Shown here in pieces: positions 11,165-18,888 of a stretch of DNA of 36,919 nt (position 1 is the first letter of the stretch; each line of letters opens with the position of its first letter). The notes beneath the pieces were generated by a model that had not been told where the DNA came from, ran no database searches, and was given only the letters and a program-made list of their open reading frames with translations. This DNA is from Herbiconiux sp. (GTDB taxonomy: Bacteria > Actinomycetota > Actinomycetes > Actinomycetales > Microbacteriaceae): positions 1 to 36,919 of the forward strand of contig NZ_JAHFUW010000046.1 in the NCBI RefSeq assembly GCF_023264855.1, given 5' to 3'. Position numbers and translations under genes: made by a program.

Positions 11165-12190
11165 ATGAGAATTGGAATCCTGACCAGCGGCGGCGACTGC
11201 CCCGGTCTGAACGCGGTCATCCGCGGCGCCGTGCTGAAAGGCACCGAGATCAACGGGCAGGAGTTCGTCGGCTTCAAAGACGGCTGGCGCGGCGTCGTGG
11301 CCGGCGACGTGCGGCCGCTCGAGCGCGGCGACGTGCGCGGCATCGGCAAGCAGGGCGGCACCATCCTCGGCACCTCCCGCACCAACCCCTTCGAGGGCAA
11401 CGGCGGCCCCGAGCGCATCCAGGAGAACCTCGACCGCCTCGGAATCGACGCCATCATGGCCATCGGTGGCGAGGGCACCCTCGCGGCGGCCAAGCGGCTG
11501 ACGGATGCCGGGCTCAAGATCGTGGGCGTGCCCAAGACGGTCGACAACGATCTCGACGCCACCGACTACACCTTCGGCTTCGACACCGCCGTGCAGATCG
11601 CCACCGAGGCCATGGACCGTCTGCGCACCACGGGCGACTCGCACAGCCGCTGCATGGTCGCCGAGGTGATGGGCCGGCACGTCGGCTGGATCGCCCTGCA
11701 CTCGGGCATGGCCGCCGGGGCGCACGCCATCCTGATCCCGGAGCAGCAGACCAGCCTGGAGCAGGTCGCAGCGTGGGTGCGCAGCGCAGCCGACCGTGGT
11801 CGCGCGCCGCTGGTGGTCGTGGCCGAGGGCTTCAAGCCCGACCAGACCGACGACGCGCACTCCGAGCGCGGGCTCGACGCGTTCGGCCGTCCGCGGCTGG
11901 GCGGCATCGGCGAGCGTCTCGCCCCGATGATCGAGGAGCTCACGGGCATCGAGACCCGTGCCACCACGCTCGGGCACATCCAGCGCGGCGGCGTGCCCAC
12001 CGCGTTCGACCGGGTGCTCGCCACCCGCCTCGGCATGGCCGCCTCCGACATCGTGCAGGAGGAGGCCTGGGGCCGTATGGTGGCGCTGGCCGGCACCGAG
12101 ATCACCACCGTCGCCTTCGAAGACGCCCTCGGCAAGCTCAAGACGGTGCCGCAGCACCGCTACGAGGAAGCCGCGATGCTCTTCGGCTGA
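11165..12190 (+). CDS. pfkA: 6-phosphofructokinase
   Basis: Phosphorylates fructose 6-phosphate to fructose 1,6-bisphosphate in glycolysis. The 341-aa protein starts MRIGILTSGGDCPGLNAVIR, the canonical phosphofructokinase N-terminus. The key motifs fall at E. coli numbering: GGEGT at 101-105 and PKTVDND at 123-129, with catalytic D127 and D129. Gly104 favours ATP, while Lys124 is the residue seen in pyrophosphate enzymes. This Gly104/Lys124 mix is known in actinobacterial ATP-dependent enzymes, so ATP is the likely donor. The start at 11165 is chosen over an upstream in-frame codon at 11099 because homologues begin at this residue; GAGGCGG lies upstream. A long bidirectional terminator separates it from pxpC. 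Confidence 0.96.
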   Translation: MRIGILTSGGDCPGLNAVIRGAVLKGTEINGQEFVGFKDGWRGVVAGDVRPLERGDVRGIGKQGGTILGTSRTNPFEGNGGPERIQENLDRLGIDAIMAIGGEGTLAAAKRLTDAGLKIVGVPKTVDNDLDATDYTFGFDTAVQIATEAMDRLRTTGDSHSRCMVAEVMGRHVGWIALHSGMAAGAHAILIPEQQTSLEQVAAWVRSAADRGRAPLVVVAEGFKPDQTDDAHSERGLDAFGRPRLGGIGERLAPMIEELTGIETRATTLGHIQRGGVPTAFDRVLATRLGMAASDIVQEEAWGRMVALAGTEITTVAFEDALGKLKTVPQHRYEEAAMLFG

Positions 12191-12210
12191 TGCCGCCGCC
12201 TAAGTCGAAT

Positions 12211-12272
12211 AAAGCTGCAAATAACGAGGACCGAGGCTGTATGTGGCTTCGGTCCTCGTTATTTGCAGCTTT
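12211..12272. terminator. Bidirectional terminator with 24-bp perfect stem
   Basis: Arms 12211-12234 and 12249-12272 are perfectly complementary over 24 bp with a 14-nt loop. The left arm begins AAAGCTGC and the right arm ends GCAGCTTT, followed by more T. It sits between the convergent pfkA and pxpC genes and ends 3 nt from the pxpC stop, so it can serve both. The stem is much longer than terminators need. Confidence 0.9.
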
Positions 12273-12275
12273 TTC

Positions 12276-13223
12276 TCACCGTCGCGTCTCGATGAACCGG
12301 ACGTCGTCGCCGGGCCGGAGCTGAGCCGCTCGGTCCACGGCCGCCTCTGTGAGCACGCCGATCACGGGGTAACCGCCGGTGACGGGGTGGTCGCGCAGGA
12401 AGAGCACCGGATGCCCGCTCGGCGGCACCTGCACGGCACCCGCCACCATCCCCTCGCTCGGCAGCTCGCCGTCGTACCCGGGCGCGCGTCGCAGGCCCAC
12501 CCCTCCCTCGGAGGGACTCACCCGCACGCCCACCCGATTCGAGTCGGCACTCACGGTCCAGAGCGAGTCGAGCAGTGCACGCCAGCCTCGGTCGCCGAAC
12601 CAGTCGTCGCGCGGCCCGCGCGTCAGCCGCAGCCGCACCGGCCCGGCGTTCGGCAGGAGCGGAGGGATGAACGCATCCGGCGGCCAGTCAGCCGCCTCCA
12701 CGGACACCGACAGGATGTCGCCGGCCTCCAGAGGCGCCGGTCCGAGCCCGCTCAGCACATCCGCGGACCGGCTCCCCAGCACAGGCTCGGCGGCGAATCC
12801 GCCGCGCACGGCGAGGTAGTTGCGAAGCCCCTCCGTGGGCGCAGCGACCTCCATCACGTCCCCCGCGAACAGGGTGAACGCGTAGCCGGACGGAGACTCG
12901 AACGGCGCCGCGGATGCCCTCGCCCGATGCACGAGCACGGTGGCCGGAGCGCCCGTGACGGCCACGAAGGCCGTGCGGAGCGCTCTCATCCGCAGCCCGC
13001 CGAAAGTCACCTCGAGGCACGCCGCTCCTGGCCGGTTGCCGACGAGCCGGTTCGCCGCCGCGTACGCGCCGCGGTCGGCCGCGCCCGAAGTCGTCACACC
13101 GAGATGGGCGTATCCGGGCCGGCCCGCATCCTGCAACAGGGTGAGCGCTCCGGACGCCACGACCTCGAAGCCCGCGAGCCCGCCCGGCCCGAGCCCCGCC
13201 GTCACCCAGGCCTCACCGCTCAC
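12276..13223 (-). CDS. pxpC: 5-oxoprolinase subunit PxpC (biotin-dependent carboxyltransferase family)
   Basis: With PxpA and PxpB it forms the bacterial ATP-dependent 5-oxoprolinase, which opens the spontaneous glutamine/glutamate by-product 5-oxoproline to glutamate. The 315-aa product is a KipA/AHS2 domain protein: LLQDAGRPGYAHLGV near residue 30, the SGAADRGAYAAANRLVGN segment, EVTFGG, and the C-terminal GHPVLFLRDHPVTGGYPVIG block. The GTG at 13223 makes an 11-bp overlap with the end of pxpB, consistent with translational coupling; a GTG at 13205 is the alternative start. Last gene of the coaE-pxpA-pxpB-pxpC unit, ended by the 24-bp-stem terminator. The family is also annotated as allophanate hydrolase subunit 2, but the pxpA neighbour argues for 5-oxoprolinase. 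Confidence 0.93.
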   Translation of the reverse strand: MSGEAWVTAGLGPGGLAGFEVVASGALTLLQDAGRPGYAHLGVTTSGAADRGAYAAANRLVGNRPGAACLEVTFGGLRMRALRTAFVAVTGAPATVLVHRARASAAPFESPSGYAFTLFAGDVMEVAAPTEGLRNYLAVRGGFAAEPVLGSRSADVLSGLGPAPLEAGDILSVSVEAADWPPDAFIPPLLPNAGPVRLRLTRGPRDDWFGDRGWRALLDSLWTVSADSNRVGVRVSPSEGGVGLRRAPGYDGELPSEGMVAGAVQVPPSGHPVLFLRDHPVTGGYPVIGVLTEAAVDRAAQLRPGDDVRFIETRR

Positions 13224-13920
13224 GGACGAACCTCACTCGTGTTCCCGGCGCCAGAAGCGCCGGCTGCGCACGGCCCACGTCCCAGAGTCGCGCCTCCGTC
13301 GTGCCGATGAGGTGCCACCCGCCCGGCGAGGCGCGTGGGTAGATGCCGCAGAAGCCCGCGGCCAGGGCGATGGATCCGGCGGGCACGGCGGTTCGCGGCG
13401 TCTCCCGACGGGGCACCGTGAGCGGCTCGTGCTCCCCCATCAGGTAGGCGAACCCCGGTGCGAATCCGATGAAGGCCGAGGTCCAGAGCTGACCGGTGTG
13501 CCGGTGGACGACCTCGTCGACGCCGATGCCGAGGAGCGCGGCGACCTCGCCGAGATCGGGCCCGTCGTAGCGGGCGAGGATCTCCACGGGCTCGGAGGGA
13601 GAGACCGCGCCGGAGCGGGTACGGGGGTCGGCGGCGACCGACGCGGGTGCAGGCGGCTCCGACTCGTGCCGCGAGGTGCTCCGCGCCCCGCGCGCCCACG
13701 CAGCCGTCGCCGCGAGCCACGCTCCGGCCTGGGAAGCACCGATCCGTTCGCAGTCGAACACCAGCAGCACCGTGCAGGCCGCGGGCACCAGTTCCACCAC
13801 CCATTCCGGGGTGTCCACCCGCAGCCGGCCGTAGAGCTCGACGGCGGCCCGCGCATCCGGAACCTCCGCCAGCAGCGCCGACTCCCCCATCCGCCTGATG
13901 TGCATCGTGCCGCCGGTCAT
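13213..13920 (-). CDS. pxpB: 5-oxoprolinase subunit PxpB (KipI/AHS1 family)
   Basis: Second subunit of the PxpABC 5-oxoprolinase. The 235-aa product has the family block IGFAPGFAYL (151-160) followed by VPRRETPRTAVPAGSIA and GIYPRASPGGWHLIG. Residues of about 76-110 form a low-complexity Ala/Pro/Ser/Arg insert between the N-terminal and C-terminal halves that most relatives lack or have shorter. The start is ATG at 13920; a second in-frame ATG (MHIRRMGES, 13905) is close and could be used instead, since homologues often begin near that point. It begins 16 bp after the pxpA stop and overlaps pxpC. Confidence 0.93.
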   Translation of the reverse strand: MTGGTMHIRRMGESALLAEVPDARAAVELYGRLRVDTPEWVVELVPAACTVLLVFDCERIGASQAGAWLAATAAWARGARSTSRHESEPPAPASVAADPRTRSGAVSPSEPVEILARYDGPDLGEVAALLGIGVDEVVHRHTGQLWTSAFIGFAPGFAYLMGEHEPLTVPRRETPRTAVPAGSIALAAGFCGIYPRASPGGWHLIGTTEARLWDVGRAQPALLAPGTRVRFVRER

Positions 13921-13936
13921 CGCGATTCGGCTGCGG

Positions 13937-14701
13937 TCATCGTGCCGAGAACGCCCGCACGTCCAGGCCCGCCGACTCGAACGTCTCCCGCACCGCGCGC
14001 GCGATGCCGACCGCGCCCGCGGTGTCGCCGTGCACGCACACGGTCTCGGCCGAGAGCGCGATGTCCTGACCTTCGATCGAGGTGATCACGCCTTCGGTGG
14101 CCAGGCGCAGCATCCGCTCGGCGATCTCGCCGGGATCGTGCAGCACCGCACCCGGTTCGGTTCGGGAGACCAGACTGCCGTCGGCGCGGTAGGCACGGTC
14201 GGCGAAGGCCTCGGGTACGAAACGCAGGCCCTCGGATTCGGCGACGCGGGCGATCTCCGAGTCGGGCAGCCCGACCAGCGCGAGCTCGGGGTCGACCGCC
14301 AGCACCGCGTCGACCACGGCAGCCGCCTGGCGCTCGTCGTGCACGATGCGGTTGTAGAGGGCGCCGTGCGGCTTGACGTAGCGCACGTGGGTTCCGGCCG
14401 CTGCGGCGAGCCCCCGGAGCGCGCCGATCTGGTAGACGACGTCGGCCGTCAGCTCGGCGCTCGGCGGATCGGCGTCGCGCCGCCCGAAGCCACGCAGGTC
14501 GGGATAGGAGACGTGCGCGCCCACATCCACGCGGCGCGCGACGGCCTGGCGGAGCGTGGCGAGCAGGCCGGCCGGGTCGCCCGCGTGGAAGCCGCAGGCG
14601 ACGTTGGCACTGGTGACGACGTCGAGCATGCTGCGGTCGTCGCCCATCGTCCAGGCTCCGTAAGATTCGCCGAGGTCGGCGTTGAGATCGATGCGGCTCA
14701 T
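13937..14701 (-). CDS. pxpA: 5-oxoprolinase subunit PxpA (LamB/YcsF family)
   Basis: Catalytic-side subunit of 5-oxoprolinase, a LamB/YcsF TIM-barrel-like protein. The 254-aa length is standard. It begins [13 protein letters not shown], then [11 protein letters not shown] (33-43), [10 protein letters not shown] and the C-terminal [11 protein letters not shown], all family signatures. The ATG at 14701 follows a strong GGGGAG site by 6 nt. It starts 13 bp after coaE ends and is 16 bp from pxpB, so coaE and the three pxp genes are very likely one transcript. The gene sits in housekeeping surroundings and has the same composition as its neighbours, with no sign of recent transfer. Confidence 0.96.
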   Translation of the reverse strand: MSRIDLNADLGESYGAWTMGDDRSMLDVVTSANVACGFHAGDPAGLLATLRQAVARRVDVGAHVSYPDLRGFGRRDADPPSAELTADVVYQIGALRGLAAAAGTHVRYVKPHGALYNRIVHDERQAAAVVDAVLAVDPELALVGLPDSEIARVAESEGLRFVPEAFADRAYRADGSLVSRTEPGAVLHDPGEIAERMLRLATEGVITSIEGQDIALSAETVCVHGDTAGAVGIARAVRETFESAGLDVRAFSAR

Positions 14702-14714
14702 CGGAGGCTCCCCC

Positions 14715-15335
14715 TCAGCCCGCCTGCTGGTGGCGGGTCAGGATACGCTGCCAGACCTCGTCGACCTGGCGGAGGGTTTCGTCCAGCGTGCCGCCCGAGT
14801 CGATCACGACGTCGGCGAGGGCGCGCCGCTCCTCGTCGCTGGCCTGGCTGCCGATCCGGCGTTCCGCCTCGTCGCGCGCCATCCCGCGCAGGGTGACCAG
14901 TCGCTCGATCCGTTGCTCTGCCGGTGCCTCCACCACGACCACGTATTCGAACTGGCCGCCGCGCCGGCCGCCGGTCTCGGCCAGGAGCGGGATGTCGTAG
15001 ACGACCACGGCATCCGCATCCGTGCTGCGGATGGCGGCCAGCTTGTCGGCGAGCAGGTCTTTCACCGCCGGGTGGGTGATGCCGTTGAGGTCGAGCCTGG
15101 CCTGGTCGTCGGCGAATACGATCGCGCCGAGAGCGGGGCGGTCCAGGCTGCCGTCTGCGCCGATGACCTGCTCGCCGAATCGCCGGCGGATGGCCTCCAG
15201 ACCCGCGGATCCGGGTGCCACGGCCTCACGGGCCAGCTGGTCGGCATCGATGGTGACGGCGCCGAGTTCGGCGAAGCGCCGGGTCACGGTCGATTTGCCC
15301 GCGGCGATACCGCCGGTGAGTGCGATCAGATACAC
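14715..15335 (-). CDS. coaE: Dephospho-CoA kinase
   Basis: Last step of coenzyme A synthesis: phosphorylates the 3'-hydroxyl of the dephospho-CoA ribose. The 206-aa P-loop kinase begins [17 protein letters not shown], with the P-loop at residues 8-16, followed by the DADQLAREA and VYDIPLLAE segments and the lid region typical of CoaE. Two adjacent GTG codons (15338 and 15335) could start it. I choose 15335 because family members begin MYLIGLTGG and because a TAGCAT -10 element lies exactly 6 nt upstream, as for the other leaderless genes here. It stands downstream of rpsA, a pairing conserved in actinobacteria, and heads the pxpABC transcript. Confidence 0.96.
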   Translation of the reverse strand: MYLIALTGGIAAGKSTVTRRFAELGAVTIDADQLAREAVAPGSAGLEAIRRRFGEQVIGADGSLDRPALGAIVFADDQARLDLNGITHPAVKDLLADKLAAIRSTDADAVVVYDIPLLAETGGRRGGQFEYVVVVEAPAEQRIERLVTLRGMARDEAERRIGSQASDEERRALADVVIDSGGTLDETLRQVDEVWQRILTRHQQAG

Positions 15336-15341
15336 CACTTC

Positions 15342-15347
15342 ATGCTA
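15342..15347 (-). promoter_or_regulatory. Leaderless-type -10 element of coaE
   Basis: Minus strand TAGCAT at 15347-15342, then 6 nt and GTG at 15335. The spacing predicts a message beginning at the start codon and decides between two adjacent GTG codons. The TGTCGG motif of the damage promoters is not present here. Confidence 0.55.
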
Positions 15348-15402
15348 GCGGGCGCCCGGATCGCCGAACCTGCCGCTGGCCGCAGTGCCCGCCGGTTAAC
15401 GG

Positions 15403-15436
15403 CCGGAAGGCCGCCCCCGAGGGAACGGCCTTCCGG
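15403..15436 (-). terminator. Hairpin after rpsA
   Basis: CCGGAAGGCCG (15403-15413) and CGGCCTTCCGG (15426-15436) pair over 11 bp with a 12-nt loop, 26 bp after the rpsA stop. No T-run follows on the minus strand, so termination is plausible but not certain. It separates rpsA from the coaE promoter. Confidence 0.6.
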
Positions 15437-15461
15437 TGTGCTGCAGAACAGCGGTGTGGAA

Positions 15462-16913
15462 CTAGTTGTTCGAGCTGAGCTTCTCGCGCAGTGCCGCGAG
15501 GGTCTCGTCGTCGGCAAGGGTGCCGGCGCCGGTCGACTCGCTCGAGAACGAGTTGGAACCCGAAGGGATGTCGCTGGCGGCGGCAACCTCGGCCGACGTC
15601 GCAACCTGCTTCTTGTGGGCCTCCCAGCGAGCCTGGGCCTCAGCGTACTGCTGCTCCCATGCCTCGCGCTGGGTGTCGAAGCCCTCTTTCCACTCGTTGG
15701 TCTCCGGGTCGAAGCCCTCGGGGTACTTGTAGTTCCCCTGGTCGTCGTACTCGGTGAGCATGCCGTAGAGCGCCGGGTCGAACTCGGTGCCTTCGGGGTC
15801 GACGCCGTCGTTGGCCTGCTTCAGCGAGAGGCTGATGCGGCGACGCTCGAGGTCGATGTCGATGACCTTGACGAAGACCTCGTCGCCGACCGACACGACC
15901 TGCTCGGCGAGCTCGACGTGCTTGCCGGAGAGCTCGGAGATGTGCACCAGACCCTCGATGCCTTCGGCGACACGCACGAACGCACCGAACGGCACCAGCT
16001 TGGTGACCTTTCCGGGCGCGACCTGGCCGATGGCGTGGGTACGGGCGAACACCTGCCACGGGTCTTCCTGGGTGGCCTTGAGCGAGAGCGACACGCGCTC
16101 GCGGTCGAGGTCGACCTCGAGGATCTCGACGGTGACCTCCTGGCCCACCTCGACGACCTCGGAGGCGTGCTCGATGTGCTTCCAGGACAGCTCGGAGACG
16201 TGCACGAGGCCGTCGACGCCGCCCAGATCCACGAACGCACCGAAGTTGACGATCGACGAGACGACGCCCTTGCGGACCTGCCCCTTCTGGAGGTTGTTGA
16301 GGAAGGTGGTGCGGCTCTCGGACTGCGTCTGCTCGAGCAGGGCGCGGCGCGACAGCACGACGTTGTTGCGGTTCTTGTCGAGCTCGAGGATCTTCGCCTC
16401 GATCTCCTGGCCCAGGTAAGGGGTCAGGTCGCGCACGCGGCGCAGCTCGATCAGCGAAGCCGGGAGGAAGCCGCGGAGTCCGATGTCGACGATGAGGCCA
16501 CCCTTGACGACCTCGATGACCGAACCGGTCACCACGCCGTCGGCGTCCTTGATCTTCTCGACGTCGCCCCATGCACGCTCGTACTGAGCACGCTTCTTGG
16601 AGAGGATGAGGCGGCCTTCTTTGTCTTCCTTCTGGAGGACGAGGGCCTCGACCAAGTCACCGACCTGAACGACCTCGGTCGGGTCGACGTCGTGCTTGAT
16701 GGAGAGTTCACGCGAAGGGATGACACCCTCCGTCTTGTAACCGACGTCGAGGAGGACCTCGTCGCGGTCGATCTTCACGACGGTGCCTTCGATGAGGTCT
16801 CCGTCGTTGAAGAATTTCAGAGTCTTTTCGACCGCGGCGAGGAAGTCTTCAGCAGATCCGATGTCGTTGACGGCGACCTGCTTGGGCGCCTTTTCGGTCG
16901 TTGCGATTGTCAT
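15462..16913 (-). CDS. rpsA: 30S ribosomal protein S1
   Basis: Ribosomal protein S1 binds mRNA and, in proteobacteria, helps unwind structured leaders; its actinobacterial version is shorter and functionally less settled. The 483-aa protein holds four S1 domains (about residues 36-105, 123-188, 209-277 and 294-363), each with the recurring pattern exemplified by GAFVDLGGVDGLVHVSELS and GAFVRVAEGIEGLVHISELS. A C-terminal tail of about 110 residues is acidic and Ser/Ala-rich, ending LREKLSSNN, as is usual for the phylum. The ATG at 16913 has GGAG 9 nt upstream. The promoter region carries a dyad operator. It lies upstream of coaE, as in mycobacteria. Confidence 0.97.
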   Translation of the reverse strand: MTIATTEKAPKQVAVNDIGSAEDFLAAVEKTLKFFNDGDLIEGTVVKIDRDEVLLDVGYKTEGVIPSRELSIKHDVDPTEVVQVGDLVEALVLQKEDKEGRLILSKKRAQYERAWGDVEKIKDADGVVTGSVIEVVKGGLIVDIGLRGFLPASLIELRRVRDLTPYLGQEIEAKILELDKNRNNVVLSRRALLEQTQSESRTTFLNNLQKGQVRKGVVSSIVNFGAFVDLGGVDGLVHVSELSWKHIEHASEVVEVGQEVTVEILEVDLDRERVSLSLKATQEDPWQVFARTHAIGQVAPGKVTKLVPFGAFVRVAEGIEGLVHISELSGKHVELAEQVVSVGDEVFVKVIDIDLERRRISLSLKQANDGVDPEGTEFDPALYGMLTEYDDQGNYKYPEGFDPETNEWKEGFDTQREAWEQQYAEAQARWEAHKKQVATSAEVAAASDIPSGSNSFSSESTGAGTLADDETLAALREKLSSNN

Positions 16914-16999
16914 GTAGTAGTTGCTCCGTTATGGACATAATTCGGGCCGGTCGCGTGTGGTGCTGGATGATATTCTCCGCGACAGGCGTGCGGATGGGA

Positions 17000-17013
17000 G
17001 TCACAAATGTGAC
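17000..17013. promoter_or_regulatory. Dyad operator at the rpsA start site
   Basis: GTCACAAATGTGAC is a palindrome with 6-bp half-sites GTCACA / TGTGAC around a 2-bp centre. Given the upstream -10, it covers about +1 to +14 of the predicted rpsA transcript, the classic place for a repressor. The binding protein is unknown. Confidence 0.5.
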
Positions 17014-17018
17014 GCTCT

Positions 17019-17048
17019 AGTCTAGCTGTGCTTTGCGGCCCGCGGCAA
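17019..17048 (-). promoter_or_regulatory. Candidate rpsA promoter
   Basis: Minus strand: -35-like TTGCCG (17048-17043), 18-bp spacer, -10 TAGACT (17024-17019). The predicted start near 17013 gives a leader of about 100 nt before the rpsA ATG, in contrast to the leaderless genes nearby. Confidence 0.5.
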
Positions 17049-17055
17049 GCCGCAC

Positions 17056-18129
17056 TCAGACGGGTGTCGAAGCCGCTTCATGCCCGCGATCCGCACCGAG
17101 GATGTCGGCCAGGGCGGCCTCGTGATCGCGGAACGCGAACTCGTAACCCGCGGCTTCGAGCTTCTCGGGTACGACCCAGCGGCTCTTCAGCACCAGCTCG
17201 GTCTCGGTGCGGATGACGGCCGTGCCGAGCTCGAGCATCCAGCGCCAGGCGGGCAGGCCGATGCGGATGCCGGCCGCGCGGCGCACCGAGGCCATGAAGG
17301 TGCGGTTGTCGGTGGGGTGCGGCGCGGCGGCGTTCACCGGCCCCTCGATGCCGGGATGCGCGTCGAGGAAGCGGATGATGCCCAGCACGTCGCGCAGGTG
17401 GATCCAGCTGAACTTCTGGCGCCCTCCACGCGAACCGGGGCGGTACTGGTGGAAGGTGCCGGCGGCGCGGCGGGCGGGCGTGGACGGCCAGCGACCGTCG
17501 AGCTGAGGGCCGCCGAGGCCCGCCCGGGCGAGCATCCGGATCGGAGCCAGGGCGCTGCCGTCGCCGAGCACGATCGCCATCCGCAACGCCACGCGGCGGG
17601 TGGTGGGCAGCTCGCCGCGGAAGAACTCCTCCTCCCAGCTGGTGGCCACGTTCACCGAGAAGCCCTCGCCGATCTCACCGGTCGACTCCGTCATCGGGCG
17701 GTCGTCGGCGTGCCGGTAGATGGTGGCGGTGGAGGCGTTGATCCAGAGCCGGGGCGGGTTGGAGGCCACGGCCACCGCGGTGTGCAGCTGGCGGGTGGTC
17801 TCCAGGCGCGAGCGGAAGATCTCGGCCCGGTTCGCCGGGGTGTAACGGCAGTCGACGCTCTTGCCGGCGAGATTGATCACGAGGTCGGCGCCGTCGATCA
17901 GGCCGGTGATGGCGGCCAGGTCGCCCCAGTGCGCATCGGGGCCGTGCGCGTCAGGGCCGTGCCCATCGGGGCCGTGCGCATCGAGGCCGTGCGCATCGGG
18001 GACGCCGGATCCGACGCTCCGGCGTCCGATCCTGGCCACCTGCGCGCCTTCGTCCTGGAACGCCCGCACCAGGTACTCCCCGATGAAACCGGAGGCACCC
18101 GCGATCACGATCCTCCGGGCGGCCGTCAT
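17056..18129 (-). CDS. TIGR01777 family NAD(P)-binding epimerase-like protein
   Basis: Short-chain/extended SDR of the TIGR01777 (YfcH) family; substrate unknown. The 357-aa protein has a Rossmann glycine motif GASGFIG (11-17), the LINLAGKSVDCRY segment and the STATIYRH region that stands at the catalytic position; a C-terminal DUF1731-type region includes LKSRWVVPEKLEAAGYEF. Residues 45-68, just after the second strand of the fold, are a run of five DAHGP-like pentads encoded by a 15-bp tandem repeat, an insertion absent from the family core. The start ATG at 18129 overlaps the upstream DUF4166 stop by 4 bp (ATGA), so translation is coupled. Third gene of the DUF885 operon. Confidence 0.92.
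   Translation of the reverse strand: MTAARRIVIAGASGFIGEYLVRAFQDEGAQVARIGRRSVGSGVPDAHGLDAHGPDGHGPDAHGPDAHWGDLAAITGLIDGADLVINLAGKSVDCRYTPANRAEIFRSRLETTRQLHTAVAVASNPPRLWINASTATIYRHADDRPMTESTGEIGEGFSVNVATSWEEEFFRGELPTTRRVALRMAIVLGDGSALAPIRMLARAGLGGPQLDGRWPSTPARRAAGTFHQYRPGSRGGRQKFSWIHLRDVLGIIRFLDAHPGIEGPVNAAAPHPTDNRTFMASVRRAAGIRIGLPAWRWMLELGTAVIRTETELVLKSRWVVPEKLEAAGYEFAFRDHEAALADILGADRGHEAASTPV
17929..18003. repeat. 15-bp coding minisatellite, five copies
   Basis: Five tandem 15-bp units begin at 17929, 17944, 17959, 17974 and 17989; the consensus is GTGCGCATCGGGGCC. Units differ at one to three bases. The period is a multiple of 3, so changes in copy number keep the epimerase frame and only add or remove five residues (DAHGP). 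Confidence 0.97.
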
Positions 18130-18881
18130 CCGGTCGCCTTGCGGGCTGCCGTCGACGACGATTCCGCAGGAACAGCTCCCGATCTCTCGGCAGAAGAGGG
18201 CTCAGCGCGCACCTCGTAGCGAAACGCGCCCGTGTACTCGTAGAGCCGGCCGAGCAGCGGCGCCTCGACGATGACCGTGACCCGCTGGGCTCCGGATGCC
18301 CCGTCGGGGGTGCCCGGCAGGCGCGCGTGATCGTCGAACCGTTCGATCAGCGAGACCCGAGGGGCCAGGATGCCCGGCACCCGCAGATGGTGCCGCCCGA
18401 TCCGGATCTCGAACGCCGTCGACCTCAGATGGAACTCACCCCGCACCACCCGGCTCGCCAGCCGTACCCGGAAGCGGCGCGGGAAGCCGAGGTGGTCGAC
18501 GAGTCCGTCGCGGTCGGTGCTCTCGGCCGTGATCGCGTCGATCATCGTGCGCGCGCCGCCGAGGAAATGGAAACGGCGCACGGCGACGACCGCGGTCTTG
18601 CCGGCGCGGTCGATGATCGGGGCATTGACCACGGTGAACGGCACGTTCTTCTCCCAGACCGGGAACAGCATCCCCTGACCCGCGAGAAGGTGCAGCGCCG
18701 GCCAGAGCCAGCGGCGCGGTGTGCCCACGACCTCGAAGACACCGCTGCCGTAGCCGCGACTGCCGGCGGGCAGGCCGGCGAAGTAGGTGCGGAGGGCGGG
18801 ATGCAGGTCGTCGAGCGACGAACCGGCCGTGAGCTCGTACGGCGAGCGGCGGGTGCGGGCGGTGGGGCGAGGGCGGGCCAT
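18126..18881 (-). CDS. DUF4166 domain protein
   Basis: A 251-aa protein of the DUF4166 family, function unknown. The domain also occurs fused to saccharopine-dehydrogenase-like and SDR proteins, which fits the epimerase encoded next. Conserved-looking stretches are FAGLPAGSRGYGSGVFEVVG near residue 35 and MIDAITAES in the middle, followed by a beta-rich second half. No signal peptide or membrane segment is seen. ATG at 18881 is preferred over an upstream in-frame codon at 19106 because the extra residues would lie inside the DUF885 gene and read as Arg/Ser-rich shadow sequence. It starts 7 bp after the DUF885 stop and overlaps the epimerase start by 4 bp. The last 25 residues are Ser/Ala-rich. 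Confidence 0.88.
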   Translation of the reverse strand: MARPRPTARTRRSPYELTAGSSLDDLHPALRTYFAGLPAGSRGYGSGVFEVVGTPRRWLWPALHLLAGQGMLFPVWEKNVPFTVVNAPIIDRAGKTAVVAVRRFHFLGGARTMIDAITAESTDRDGLVDHLGFPRRFRVRLASRVVRGEFHLRSTAFEIRIGRHHLRVPGILAPRVSLIERFDDHARLPGTPDGASGAQRVTVIVEAPLLGRLYEYTGAFRYEVRAEPSSAERSGAVPAESSSTAARKATG

Positions 18882-18888
18882 GTCGGCC

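Noticed and set aside
12276-13920. Urea amidolyase / allophanate hydrolase subunits
   Set aside because: The paired KipI/KipA-type genes are often given that name, but the adjacent LamB/YcsF gene identifies the PxpABC 5-oxoprolinase.
15336-15338. Upstream GTG as the coaE start
   Set aside because: It would leave only 3 nt after the -10 element and add a residue not found in homologues, which begin MYLI.
17929-18003. CRISPR array
   Set aside because: The 15-bp units are directly tandem without spacers and keep the coding frame.
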